Shown one piece after another: positions 41,830 to 51,702 of a stretch of DNA of 64,000 nucleotides. Under the pieces are notes generated by a model that was given only the letters and a program-made list of their open reading frames with translations, did not search any database and was not told the origin of the DNA. How positions within the stretch are numbered: position 1 is the stretch's first letter; each line of letters opens with the position of its first letter. Position numbers and translations under genes: made by a program. Location of the stretch: positions 1 to 64,000 of IMG/VR virus record IMGVR_UViG_3300036781_000179, one strand, 5' to 3'. This DNA comes from a virus.

Positions 41830-42759
41830 ATGTTTTCAGCAGTCCAAAATGTTCCGATTATAGTTAACCTGATTGAACAATCAAGGAATAATGGATGGTC
41901 TGTAAACTCCGATGATAACACAGCGAGTCATGAAAATTGCAATAGCGGCTACATCCCACTACTCACATACCCATTAATAACAGGGCGTGCATATCAAATA
42001 AGTTATTCAGTATTAACCATTACAAATGGCACAGTACAGCCGTTTATGGGGACACAGGCAGGTGTTTCAAGGACAACCCCCGGATTATATGTAGAAACGA
42101 TAACCGCAGCAGGGAGTAATCCTGAATTTAAATTCTATAGTAACGGTAATTGTCAAATACAAGCATTTAATATCAGGGATACAGTAGTAAATACAGACCT
42201 TAAACAACAAAACACCATTTGTTTTTCAGTTAGGGCGCAAAAATGGAGTGACTTTAGAACGATAGAACCTGATTACGGATTTTCTCTATTTACAAAGAGT
42301 TTCACACTGTTTAACGGTGATTTATATGGACAAGTAAACCAAAACTCCAACAGGAATAATTTTTATGGTGTACAATATCAATCCATCATTAAATTTACAA
42401 CCAATCAACAACCAACAATAACCAAAAGGTATAACTCTTTAAATTATCAGGCAAATCAATTATTAGTTGCTCCATCAGGCAGTATTACTACTGAAAACGG
42501 ACAGGTGTCAGAATTACTTGCCAATGACTTTTTACAACAACGTTTAGACGATGGAGTAAATCCGATAGTTCTTGATTATCAGATAGAGGGATTGTATCAA
42601 GGTAATTTCCTCCGGGATTCCAATTATGACCTGATAAACGGGCCTATATTAATAGGTAATTATATGACAGTTGAATTGTACACTACATCACCAAGTGTAC
42701 CACTAAAAATATTTACAACAGAAATAATATATATTCACTCGGCTCAAGGGATACGATGA
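41830..42759 (+). CDS. Tail protein (309 aa), hypothetical
   Basis: Beta-rich, with LIEQSRNNGWSVNSDDNTAS at the N-terminus and a central region of Thr/Asn/Gln strands. The second half has LKQQNTICFSVRAQKWSDFR, of the style seen in tail-associated proteins next to the hub. It has its own leaderless-type promoter. Its end overlaps the next gene by 4 bases. Confidence 0.5.
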   Translation: MFSAVQNVPIIVNLIEQSRNNGWSVNSDDNTASHENCNSGYIPLLTYPLITGRAYQISYSVLTITNGTVQPFMGTQAGVSRTTPGLYVETITAAGSNPEFKFYSNGNCQIQAFNIRDTVVNTDLKQQNTICFSVRAQKWSDFRTIEPDYGFSLFTKSFTLFNGDLYGQVNQNSNRNNFYGVQYQSIIKFTTNQQPTITKRYNSLNYQANQLLVAPSGSITTENGQVSELLANDFLQQRLDDGVNPIVLDYQIEGLYQGNFLRDSNYDLINGPILIGNYMTVELYTTSPSVPLKIFTTEIIYIHSAQGIR

Positions 42760-43208
42760 TATTTGAAGAAATATCTATAAATGAACTAAAACCATATATT
42801 GCGTTTGCTTTTATGGAGGATGAAGATTTGTTTAAGAAGTGGCACATAGTGCAAGGAGAGCCTTTAGAGTGTATAGAAGATACTTATAACCGAATTATAG
42901 ACACTATAGGACACTTTTATATTGAGTGCTATAGAATAGTAGCAAATGAAGTTATTATTGGTTATACGGTCTTATGTAAGGAATACGGACTACTGTATAG
43001 CTTCGGAATAAACAAGCAATTTAGAGATAAGGAAACGCTCAAAAATTGGTTTGCAGAAATAAGAAATATTTTAGGTATTTTTGATTGTATCTTGTGGAAG
43101 AAAAATGAAAGGGCAATCAATCATTTAATAAAGCAGGGAATGACCATAAAGAATACCACTGATGATTACATTATATTAAATTATAGCACATGCCAGCAGG
43201 AGGATTAG
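42756..43208 (+). CDS. GNAT-like acetyltransferase-fold protein
   Basis: The 150-residue protein has strands and helices in GNAT-like order: VIIGYTVLCKEYGLLYSFGI, then FRDKETLKNWFAEI and a C-terminal KKNERAINHLIKQGM, where acetyltransferases close the fold. The acetyl-CoA loop is not clear. Similar GNAT-like proteins occur among internal head and tail genes of podoviruses. It overlaps the next gene by 19 bases. Confidence 0.5.
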   Translation: MIFEEISINELKPYIAFAFMEDEDLFKKWHIVQGEPLECIEDTYNRIIDTIGHFYIECYRIVANEVIIGYTVLCKEYGLLYSFGINKQFRDKETLKNWFAEIRNILGIFDCILWKKNERAINHLIKQGMTIKNTTDDYIILNYSTCQQED

Positions 43209-43870
43209 GAACAGCAGCACTTATAGGGGGTGGATTAGCCGGGGTCAGCGCAATCGGAAAAGGGATCGCAGGATTATTTCAGGGTAAAAAAGCTGATAAC
43301 ATAGATAAAACAAATCCATACCCTACTATGGTAGTGCAGCCGGGGTATTATCAAAACTTAGCCCAAGCAGAGCAACAGGCTAAGGTAGGTATCCCGCAAC
43401 AACAGTATCAAGGCCAATTGAATGCCATTAGCAGGAATCAGGCATCAGGTATTCAAGCGTTATCACGTACACAAAATCCATCAGGGAGTGTGGCCTCTAT
43501 TGTCAGAGCAGGCAATGATGCTTCCAATAATTTAAATTCACAGGATGCAATTGAGCGCAACAGGAACTTATTAAACCTTATGCAACAGAGGCAGACATTA
43601 GCACAACAACAACAAGGAGCATGGGATTGGAACTCCCGTCAAAAGTATTTAGGCTTATTAGCCAAATCACAGGCATTACGTGGTGCAAGTATGCAAAATC
43701 TTAATGGAGCATTTAATGATTTGTCAAGTGCAGGAAGTGCATTAATATCAAGCGGAATAGGAGGGAGTCAGAGAACTCCAAATGTAAACGGAGCAGGAGC
43801 AGGTGTTCCGATTGGTTCAGGTTATGTTGGTGATATTAACCCAACAGGTATGTTTAATAACATGGCATAA
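43190..43870 (+). CDS. Internal virion protein, ejection-type (226 aa)
   Basis: A Gly/Ala-rich N-terminus (AALIGGGLAGVSAIGKGIAG) forms a hydrophobic helix. The rest is Gln/Asn-rich helix (QQRQTLAQQQQGAWDWNSRQ). This resembles T7 gp14-like ejection proteins, which insert into the host outer membrane. It heads a set with the next two genes. Confidence 0.55.
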   Translation: MPAGGLGTAALIGGGLAGVSAIGKGIAGLFQGKKADNIDKTNPYPTMVVQPGYYQNLAQAEQQAKVGIPQQQYQGQLNAISRNQASGIQALSRTQNPSGSVASIVRAGNDASNNLNSQDAIERNRNLLNLMQQRQTLAQQQQGAWDWNSRQKYLGLLAKSQALRGASMQNLNGAFNDLSSAGSALISSGIGGSQRTPNVNGAGAGVPIGSGYVGDINPTGMFNNMA

Positions 43871-43872
43871 GC

Positions 43873-45234
43873 ATGGAAGTTAATTGGCAAAATTATTATG
43901 GTAAAAACTTAGGAGATGCCCAAGTATTTCAAGGTAATCCTGCTTTAGATGATTTGCGCAGGAATTTAGCCCTTAGACAGCAACAAAAAGCACAAGAGGA
44001 AGCACAATTCAATGCCGGATTAGCTAAATTAAACTTTAAGGGGGCTAAGAATGCAGACTTTGGTGAATTATCCAAACAATATCAGGATATACTAAATACA
44101 CACGCTCAATTAAGGAATACCAATGACTTAGCCCAAAGGCAACAATTACAACAGCAATTACAACAAAAACAACAAGGGTTATTGTATGACATTAATCAAA
44201 GTTCCGAACATAATCAACAGGAACAAAAGTTGGCTGATGTGAGGTTGAACCCTAATGCAGATGTAGTAGATGACTTTATTCCTAAAGTAACACAACTTCA
44301 AAAAACACCATCTATAGGCAGTGGATACAACGATTATCAAAACGCTTACCAAAATACGACTTCCAATATATTCGCACCTAAATGGGATGCTTACAAAGAA
44401 AGTGCTGATTTGGCAAAAGGATTAGTAAATACAGGTAAGCCACAAGTTATTGATACGGTAGACCCAAGAACGGGGTTTGTAAACAAACAAACAATAACAC
44501 CGCAGACTTTTGATAAGGATGCTTTTATTATCAATTATGTAGCAAGAGCATCTAAAAGTCCACAGGCAGCACGAGCAGCTATAGCAGCAACAGGAGAAAA
44601 AGACCCTGCTGATGCTTTGTACGCACAAGCTAATCAATTGGCTGATTTCTATTCTAAAGGATTAGACACAAAGTATGCCGATAAAAGCGGAGGACAAACT
44701 ATTGCATCTAAAATAGCATTACACAACGCAAATAGGCAATACGATATAGCCCATCCCACAAGGGAGGCAAAAGATAAAACAATAGACCCTACTTATTTTC
44801 AGGATTTATCTGAAAGAATGAGGCAGGGAGTAAAAGGGTCAGGAGAGGAATTTAATAATCAATTGGCAAACAATCCTGCTTATTTACACGGGTTAACCAT
44901 AAACAAGGATAATCCTAAAGCGGTTCAATTGACTATCCCTGCCAAATACCACGAGATAAAAAATCCAAACGCAGATCAGGAGGGACAACCACAATACATA
45001 CGAGCTGTGCAAACGCCATCTTATAAGGTAACATTGGATAGTACCGATCCGACACAATGGCATGCAGGATTTGCAAGGATATACAGGGACATCACAGGAG
45101 ATGCTACGGCAGCACCATCAAAAGCCTTAACCCAATCAGGGAAAGGGAAAGTTCCGGGAGGGTTAACAAATCCTAACCAAAGACCAACTCAAAAATTATC
45201 AAAAAAAGATGACCCGTTAGGGCTTGGAATTTAA
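43873..45234 (+). CDS. Internal virion protein, ejection-type (453 aa)
   Basis: A soluble, Gln-rich helical protein (QQLQQQLQQKQQGLLYDINQ). In size and order it parallels T7 gp15, the periplasmic part of the DNA ejection conduit. The C-terminus is basic (SKKDDPLGLGI). It lies between the gp14-like and giant gp16-like genes. Confidence 0.5.
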   Translation: MEVNWQNYYGKNLGDAQVFQGNPALDDLRRNLALRQQQKAQEEAQFNAGLAKLNFKGAKNADFGELSKQYQDILNTHAQLRNTNDLAQRQQLQQQLQQKQQGLLYDINQSSEHNQQEQKLADVRLNPNADVVDDFIPKVTQLQKTPSIGSGYNDYQNAYQNTTSNIFAPKWDAYKESADLAKGLVNTGKPQVIDTVDPRTGFVNKQTITPQTFDKDAFIINYVARASKSPQAARAAIAATGEKDPADALYAQANQLADFYSKGLDTKYADKSGGQTIASKIALHNANRQYDIAHPTREAKDKTIDPTYFQDLSERMRQGVKGSGEEFNNQLANNPAYLHGLTINKDNPKAVQLTIPAKYHEIKNPNADQEGQPQYIRAVQTPSYKVTLDSTDPTQWHAGFARIYRDITGDATAAPSKALTQSGKGKVPGGLTNPNQRPTQKLSKKDDPLGLGI

Positions 45235-45248
45235 TAACTAAATAACGT

Positions 45249-45256
45249 TATCTTTG
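45249..45256 (+). promoter_or_regulatory. -7 box before giant ejection gene
   Basis: TATCTTTG lies 16 bases before the ATG at 45273. A separate promoter would let the giant gene be expressed at its own level. Confidence 0.55.
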
Positions 45257-45272
45257 AATAAAACAAAATATA

Positions 45273-48200
45273 ATGGCAGAAGAAGTTATAGACCAAGATA
45301 CACCGTTATTATCACCACAAGCATTTGCGGCTAAGATAAAGGCCAAGTATCCACAATATAAAGACGTTGATGATGAAACCTTAACTGCCAAAATAATCAG
45401 CAAGTATCCCACTTATGCCTCCCAAATAAACACAGGGGGCTTAAAAAAAAATGCTTCACCACAAGGTGTAGACAATACATCACAGCCATTAAATACTGGT
45501 GGTCAATCAGACCCGTTTTCCCTGACAAGTGGCAATAATACACCTGTTTCGTATGCGCCAATAACTGATCCTGAATTACGTCAACAGCAACGTAACCACG
45601 ATATAGAACTGCGTAATCAACAAGAACAGCGCAGGCAAGAAATATCAAATAGCCTTAAGAAGATACGAAGTGAACTCCCTAAAGATGCACAAGCTAATTG
45701 GGATGAAGCCGTTAACTTATCAGCCACAAGACCTGTAGACAATTTAAGAGAACCAACGCAGGAGGAATTGGCACATGATAAGTTCATGCAAACACCATTA
45801 GGTAAAACATTAGGAACAGTAGCGTACTTAGGGTCTAAAGCCACCAAAGGGACACTACAGGTTGCTAAAGGGACAGCGTGGCTAATGAATAAAGCCGGAT
45901 TATCAGGTGCGCCTACACAAGCCTTAGGGGATGTAATGAGTGATTTAGCTTTTGACAAGGCAGATGAAGCATCTAACTATGGGCTAACTAAAAATGATCA
46001 ATCAAGATTTGACGAAAATAAAATAACATCCAACTTAGGCGGTGTTGCTGAATTTCTACCTGCTATGGCGGCAGGAGGCCCGACATTCTATTTACAAGGA
46101 ATGGGGATGGGCAAAGAAACAGCAGACCAAGCAGAAAAGAACGGTGCTAAAATTAACCCACATGTAAAAGATGCCTTTATCTTAGGAACAGGTATAGCCA
46201 ATGGATTTCTGATGAAAGCGTTAGGTGAAGGAGTATTTAGTAAACTACCCGCAGGATTACGTGGAGATATAGCATCTAAAATAAGCATGGATGCCATCAA
46301 GGAAGCAGGTAACAAGGAACTCACAGGAGAACAGTTTCAGAACCTTATAAACAACGGTGTTAAAGATTGGGGACAGAAGGTACAGCAAACAGGGTTAAAT
46401 GCTCTAAAGGGCTATAATAAAGCCGTAGTGGATTTGTCAGCACTGTCAGGAGCTAACTTTGCCTTAAAGAAAGGTGTGGATGTAGCCAATGATAAACCTG
46501 TGTTCAATGAATCATTGGGGGACTTAGCTGAAAACGTAAGTAATGTAGCAACAGAGCAAGCACCATTTTTCGCAGGATTAGGCCAGATAGGTAACTTAGG
46601 TAAACTTACTAAGTACTCTGATTATAAAAATAGTGCAACAGAATCGTTAATGAACGACCCATCTCCTGAAAATGTGGATAGAGTTAAACAGGCATTACAC
46701 GATCATGGATTTGATCAAAATAAGCAAGACCAGTGGACACCGGAAGAAATGGATGCTACATTTAAACAGGTAGATAACATTGCTGATGTGGCTAAAAAGT
46801 TACCACGTGGTATTCCTGAAAAGAAAATAGGAGATGCCGTTGATTTGGTGCAAGGTAGGGATGAGTTAAAGAAACAATTGGCAGACGAACAAGGCAACAG
46901 GCAACAATTGGATGAATCAGTTAATGAGATGCCAACGCAGCACGAGCAGTTATTAATTGATAAAATTGACCAAGCCAATGATAAATTGAGAGATATTGTT
47001 AGTGGCAAAAAGACAACATACTCCATTGAGAAAGGTGAAGACGGTAAAGAGGATAAATACTTCAAAAAAGTAGATGGTAAAGTTGAGCCAATTGAGAAAT
47101 CAAGGTATGAATTAGAAAATTTAGAACGAGAATCCAAAATACAACCAAATGAACAACCAATCGAAAGCGCACCTACTGAGAACAATATTCCTGAAACACC
47201 ACAGACAAATGAAGCCGGAGTGCCGGAAGCAATTGGTGAGAAACCTGTTGAAACAACTGAAAATAACATAAAACCGATAGAAAATGAAAACAATGAAAAA
47301 AGTAACGGTCAAGGTCAAGAAAGCCTCACCGAAATCAGCCCCGAAAGTAGCCGTGAAGAAAACAATGGCGTACAAGAAGGGAATGTAAGTAATTCAGGTG
47401 TGGAACAATCTGCACCTGATATTACTAATATTAAAGAAAATGAGATTAGACCCGCAGATGTGGCTGAACAAACTACAGGAACAACTGAACCAACTAAAGG
47501 AGCAGGAACTGAAGTTGAGAAAGCAAAAGATGAATCTGTTAATACAGATAAAACGGTTTCAAAAAAGCCAAGAACAGCAGAAGCCATAAAGAACGAAAAT
47601 ACCAAAGCCAAAGCAGAGGAAGCCGGGATAGAATTAGAAGACCACGTTGGCGAAACACGTTCTAAGGAAGTAATTGACAAAGAAGCTACCAAAGAAATTA
47701 AAAATGGTTATGATAGTCATGAATTGGTGCGTAAGATATTAGAAGATAAACATCAGGCATCAGATACCGAAGTGGCAATATTAGCTAAACATACTGCCAC
47801 GGTTAAAAGGAATTATCAGGATTTAACTAAAAAGTTAGAAACTGATGGCGCAACCATGAGTAAACGTGAGTTTGATGATTTAACAGCCGAACATGAACAA
47901 GCGACCAAAGACTATCAGGATGCTTTGAATGCAGATGTAAAAACAGGAACAGGGACAGCAAGGGCATTATCAGCAAGGCGTTTCGCTGTAAAAAACAATT
48001 TCTCATTAGGGCAGATGATTAAAAACAAACGTGCCGCTAATAATGGTGAGAAACTATCAACAGAACAAGTAAAAGAAGTTACACAACGTTTCAACGAGAT
48101 ACAGGAAGCCAACGAAAAACTACAGGCACGTATTGACAAACTGGAATCTGAAAATACCCGTATAAAGGCTGAAAAGGCTATTAAACGGATTAAAGATGGA

Positions 48201-50081
48201 GAGGAAAGGATAAGACGTAAGGCTGTTACTAAAGAAGAATTGGCCGAAGACCGTAAAAAGATTGCAGCAGACTTTAGTGCAAAGCTAAAAGAAATGCGAT
48301 CACAAGGCTTAAATGATGTATTTAAGGCATCAGCAGAGTTTTTACAGGCAGCAGCTCCATACGTGGCAAAAATGGTACGGAACTTGGCATTAGAGGGTGT
48401 AACAGAAATTAAAGATGTTGTAGCAAGGGTAAAAGAGGAATTGGATTTAAAAGACCTTACAGACCGTGAGGTGACAGATTTAATCGGTGGCGTATATAAT
48501 GAGAAGAAAGGAACTAAAAGCGAAATAGAGGCTCAAATACGTGACCTAAAGACTCAAGCCCGTTTAATAGGAGAAATAGAAGATGCGGAAGCAGGATTGG
48601 CAAAACAGAAAACACCGAAACCTAAAATCAGTGAAAAAGTAAAAGTATTACGACAACGGTTAGATGAGTTACAAAAAGGCACACCTCCAACTAAAGAAGA
48701 AACAAGTCTAAAAGTATCTAAAACAAATGCTCAAAAGAAAATAGCTGAGTTAGAACGTAGAATAAGAGAAAAGGATTTTTCAAAGGTTAATCCAACTGAG
48801 ATTAAACCTGATGCTGAATTGATTGATTTAAGACGTAAGGCTGACAGGTTAATGGAAGATTACCAATTACAATTAGCAAAAGATGAATTGGCTAATCGGA
48901 CTAAAATTGAAAAGGCTAAGGATATATTATTAGACGTAGCATCATTGCCACGTGCATTAAAAGCATCGTTAGACTTTTCAGCAGTTTTAAGGCAAGGACT
49001 ATTTGCTACAGCAGGGCATCCAAAAGAAGCGTTAACAGCTTTTAAAGAAATGTTCAGGCAGACAGTATCAGAGGAAAAGTATAAGAATTGGATTTCAGAT
49101 TTAAAACATGAACCAATTTATGACCTGATGCAAAAGAGTGATTTGTACCTGTCTGATAAAAACAATGCTAAATTGTTAGCAAGAGAGGAAGAATTTACCT
49201 CTAATTTGGCTGATAAGATTCCGGGAATAGGTAAACTAATAGAAGCATCAGAAAGGGCTTACACAGGGTATTTAAACGTGTTACGTGCAGGTGTGTTTAC
49301 ATCAGAAGCACAGAAATTAATTCAAAAAGGATATACCTTTGAAAATAACCCGGAACAGTTTAAAGCATTGGCTAAAGTGGTAAACGTATTAACAGGACGT
49401 GGTGACATCCCTGAGTTTTTAGGAGGTAAACAGCCTAAAATATTAAGTTCAGCATTGTTTTCACCACGTTTCATGGCCGCAAGGATACAAACCTTGTATT
49501 TATGGGCTGATCCAAGATTGCCAAAAGAAGCAAAGATATTAGCAGCAAAAGATATAGGAACAACATTGGCATCAGGGGCATTAATACTATCATTAGCTGC
49601 ATTAGCAGGGTACAAGGTACAAACAGACCCACGAAGCGTTAACTTCCTTAAAATACAGGATAAACAAGAACATGGGAGTACATTCTATGATATATTGGGA
49701 GGTCTGCCACAATATGTAAGGTTTTTGGCGCAACAAGGATTAGGAGAGAAAATACCATCAAATGGTAATGGAGTAATAACTTTTGGCAGTAAAAAAGCAA
49801 GAGGAACAACAAGGTTATCAGAGGCATCAAGGTTCTTACGTGGTAAACTATCTCCTTTAACGGGGGGTGCATTGAATTTAATGGAGGGTAAGGATGTATT
49901 AGGACAGCCATATCATTTGTGGCCTAATGTGCCATTGGAATTTGTACCACTGCCTTATACTGATGTTAATGAGGCGTATAAGATTGGAGGCATTGACGCA
50001 GCAATTAAAGCATTTATTCCGTCACAATTTGGGGTTGGGGTTAGTTCATACAATCCTAATGCTAAACATCCGAAAAAATAA
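45273..50081 (+). CDS. Giant internal virion/DNA-ejection protein (1602 aa)
   Basis: The N-terminus (LSPQAFAAKIKAKYPQYKDV) resembles the short start domain of phage internal proteins. Residues about 610-775 are low-complexity Glu/Pro/Thr; residues about 790-1150 are charged coiled coil. Near 1225 the segment LPRALKASLDFSAVLRQGLF is typical of large polyvalent/ejection proteins. Near 1430 there is a hydrophobic stretch (LASGALILSLAALAGY) that could span a membrane. It probably helps push DNA into the cell like T7 gp16. No transglycosylase motif is evident at the N-terminus. Confidence 0.65.
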   Translation: MAEEVIDQDTPLLSPQAFAAKIKAKYPQYKDVDDETLTAKIISKYPTYASQINTGGLKKNASPQGVDNTSQPLNTGGQSDPFSLTSGNNTPVSYAPITDPELRQQQRNHDIELRNQQEQRRQEISNSLKKIRSELPKDAQANWDEAVNLSATRPVDNLREPTQEELAHDKFMQTPLGKTLGTVAYLGSKATKGTLQVAKGTAWLMNKAGLSGAPTQALGDVMSDLAFDKADEASNYGLTKNDQSRFDENKITSNLGGVAEFLPAMAAGGPTFYLQGMGMGKETADQAEKNGAKINPHVKDAFILGTGIANGFLMKALGEGVFSKLPAGLRGDIASKISMDAIKEAGNKELTGEQFQNLINNGVKDWGQKVQQTGLNALKGYNKAVVDLSALSGANFALKKGVDVANDKPVFNESLGDLAENVSNVATEQAPFFAGLGQIGNLGKLTKYSDYKNSATESLMNDPSPENVDRVKQALHDHGFDQNKQDQWTPEEMDATFKQVDNIADVAKKLPRGIPEKKIGDAVDLVQGRDELKKQLADEQGNRQQLDESVNEMPTQHEQLLIDKIDQANDKLRDIVSGKKTTYSIEKGEDGKEDKYFKKVDGKVEPIEKSRYELENLERESKIQPNEQPIESAPTENNIPETPQTNEAGVPEAIGEKPVETTENNIKPIENENNEKSNGQGQESLTEISPESSREENNGVQEGNVSNSGVEQSAPDITNIKENEIRPADVAEQTTGTTEPTKGAGTEVEKAKDESVNTDKTVSKKPRTAEAIKNENTKAKAEEAGIELEDHVGETRSKEVIDKEATKEIKNGYDSHELVRKILEDKHQASDTEVAILAKHTATVKRNYQDLTKKLETDGATMSKREFDDLTAEHEQATKDYQDALNADVKTGTGTARALSARRFAVKNNFSLGQMIKNKRAANNGEKLSTEQVKEVTQRFNEIQEANEKLQARIDKLESENTRIKAEKAIKRIKDGEERIRRKAVTKEELAEDRKKIAADFSAKLKEMRSQGLNDVFKASAEFLQAAAPYVAKMVRNLALEGVTEIKDVVARVKEELDLKDLTDREVTDLIGGVYNEKKGTKSEIEAQIRDLKTQARLIGEIEDAEAGLAKQKTPKPKISEKVKVLRQRLDELQKGTPPTKEETSLKVSKTNAQKKIAELERRIREKDFSKVNPTEIKPDAELIDLRRKADRLMEDYQLQLAKDELANRTKIEKAKDILLDVASLPRALKASLDFSAVLRQGLFATAGHPKEALTAFKEMFRQTVSEEKYKNWISDLKHEPIYDLMQKSDLYLSDKNNAKLLAREEEFTSNLADKIPGIGKLIEASERAYTGYLNVLRAGVFTSEAQKLIQKGYTFENNPEQFKALAKVVNVLTGRGDIPEFLGGKQPKILSSALFSPRFMAARIQTLYLWADPRLPKEAKILAAKDIGTTLASGALILSLAALAGYKVQTDPRSVNFLKIQDKQEHGSTFYDILGGLPQYVRFLAQQGLGEKIPSNGNGVITFGSKKARGTTRLSEASRFLRGKLSPLTGGALNLMEGKDVLGQPYHLWPNVPLEFVPLPYTDVNEAYKIGGIDAAIKAFIPSQFGVGVSSYNPNAKHPKK

Positions 50082-50082
50082 T

Positions 50083-50090
50083 TATATTTG
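50083..50090 (+). promoter_or_regulatory. -7 box before tail-fibre block
   Basis: TATATTTG lies 22 bases before ATG 50113. The leader between them has no Shine-Dalgarno match. Confidence 0.55.
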
Positions 50091-50112
50091 ATTAATTTAA
50101 ACAACATAAGAA

Positions 50113-50382
50113 ATGGCTATAATAGTGAGTTCAAGCGTACCGGGTAGCTTAAAGATTAACAACAGCAGTGCAAGCCCTTTAAGCATGTATCTGTGTAATC
50201 TAAAAACAGTCACTGTAAATGGTGATTTTAGTTCAGGCATGGTTAATATACTAAACCAAAATGGACAGCCATTGATACAATTACCATTAAATAAACTATC
50301 TAACGTTGGCGCATCAGGGGCGGGTAGTTTTACAATGCAGAACGCAGTTGATGCCATTAGTTCACTTATCATAACCGCTTAA
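50113..50382 (+). CDS. Small tail protein (89 aa)
   Basis: A beta-rich protein with SSSVPGSLKINNSSASPLSM and AVDAISSLIITA at the C-terminus. Small adaptor proteins of this type sit between tail hub and fibres in podoviruses. The function is not established here. A 2-base gap separates it from the next gene. Confidence 0.45.
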   Translation: MAIIVSSSVPGSLKINNSSASPLSMYLCNLKTVTVNGDFSSGMVNILNQNGQPLIQLPLNKLSNVGASGAGSFTMQNAVDAISSLIITA

Positions 50383-50384
50383 TC

Positions 50385-50846
50385 ATGGCAACCTATACCG
50401 GAGTAGTTACACAATCAGCAAATGGTCAGGTGTTAACCTATACAGATACTTCATCTAATGTAGGTACAGTTACATCCCGTATATTAAACATTTATGATAG
50501 TAATGAAGTGTTGGTTGATACGATTAACATGGGTGCAAGCCTTACAGCAACGTATAACATCACAACAGACGTGTATTTATCGTTTATAGAAACATTGGTT
50601 GATGATGGTGTAAACCATGAAATAACAGTAAACTACTTATCAACAATATTCTATGAAATAACATTTGCTCCATTAATAGCAGCACAGAATTGTGATACTG
50701 ATGTATTTGGGTTAATTTATAATTTAACAAGAGCATCGTTATTCAAAGAAAGTGCAGAAATATATGCTGAATTTGGAGTAGGTCAAAATGCTCAAGCAAA
50801 CATTACTCAAGCTAACTTTTATTTAGTGACACCTTATTACGCTTAA
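50385..50846 (+). CDS. Small tail protein (153 aa)
   Basis: Beta-rich with Thr/Asn strands (MATYTGVVTQSANGQVLTYT, then VTVNYLSTIFYEITF-type segments). It contains no cysteine clusters or membrane segments. Order suggests a tail or fibre adaptor. Confidence 0.45.
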   Translation: MATYTGVVTQSANGQVLTYTDTSSNVGTVTSRILNIYDSNEVLVDTINMGASLTATYNITTDVYLSFIETLVDDGVNHEITVNYLSTIFYEITFAPLIAAQNCDTDVFGLIYNLTRASLFKESAEIYAEFGVGQNAQANITQANFYLVTPYYA

Positions 50847-50850
50847 TCAG

Positions 50851-51702
50851 ATGCCTACACCACAACAGGTTCAAACCACGATACAAAGTGCAAAGTACAA
50901 GTTAGCTACGTGGACACAAAAGAACTTGAACCTGATTTTAAACGGAGGCGTAGCCATTAATGAGCAACTGATTAATTATTTCAGGCTTAATTTACATGGT
51001 TTACAATACCAACAAAAGAGAGCCGATTACACCTCTAACACAACCATAATTATTTACAACAGGTTATTAGGGTTAATAGGTATAGATACCAATGTGTATT
51101 CACGTGACCCTGATTATCAAAATCCAACCAATCCTGTTGTGAATACTGTTACTGTAGTAGGATTCAACGATCAAAAATATGAATTTGATACCACAGTAAC
51201 CCCTGATAACCCACAATGGATATTAGCTAATTACCATGCCAATTATTACCCTTTATTTGGTAATAACCCTGATTTAGCTATTTATATAGAGGAAGGGGAC
51301 TTTGTAGGAGATGAGCAAACACCGCCTATCATAGAATATGCAGTTGATGGCAATGTAAATAGCGATATATTAAGTATCACTTATGATTTTCCTCCGGGTG
51401 TAGGAGCTAAAGGTTACGTAAGGATAGCAGGTAAAGCACCATCATCAGGGAATTCAGGATCATCAACTCCGGGAGGTGGAAATGCAAGCACATTAACATT
51501 TAACCAAAGCAATTTATTGGAAGATGGAACAGGTTCAGGAAACTGGTATTTACCATTGGTAATAGGTGTTAACCAGAACCCTATATTTACTACATCAAAC
51601 GGAGTGTCATTAAGTGCTACTTATGATAAAACCTTCTCTCCTAACAGATTGTACGGCTTCGCTAACAACGATACACAGGTAATAAAAGTAACCATTATAT
51701 AA
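50851..51702 (+). CDS. Tail-fibre adaptor protein (283 aa)
   Basis: A folded N-terminal part (VQTTIQSAKYKLATWTQKNL) is joined through a Gly/Ser-rich linker near residue 205 (SSGNSGSSTPGGGN) to a beta C-terminus. This linker plus beta-head plan is typical of adaptors that attach fibres. It abuts the signal-peptide-bearing gene. Confidence 0.5.
   Translation: MPTPQQVQTTIQSAKYKLATWTQKNLNLILNGGVAINEQLINYFRLNLHGLQYQQKRADYTSNTTIIIYNRLLGLIGIDTNVYSRDPDYQNPTNPVVNTVTVVGFNDQKYEFDTTVTPDNPQWILANYHANYYPLFGNNPDLAIYIEEGDFVGDEQTPPIIEYAVDGNVNSDILSITYDFPPGVGAKGYVRIAGKAPSSGNSGSSTPGGGNASTLTFNQSNLLEDGTGSGNWYLPLVIGVNQNPIFTTSNGVSLSATYDKTFSPNRLYGFANNDTQVIKVTII

Noticed and set aside
26853-45234. Definite assignment to crAss-like phages
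   Set aside because: Gene order and protein sizes recall crAss-like podoviruses, but I see no diagnostic RNA polymerase or other hallmark here and could not run a comparison.
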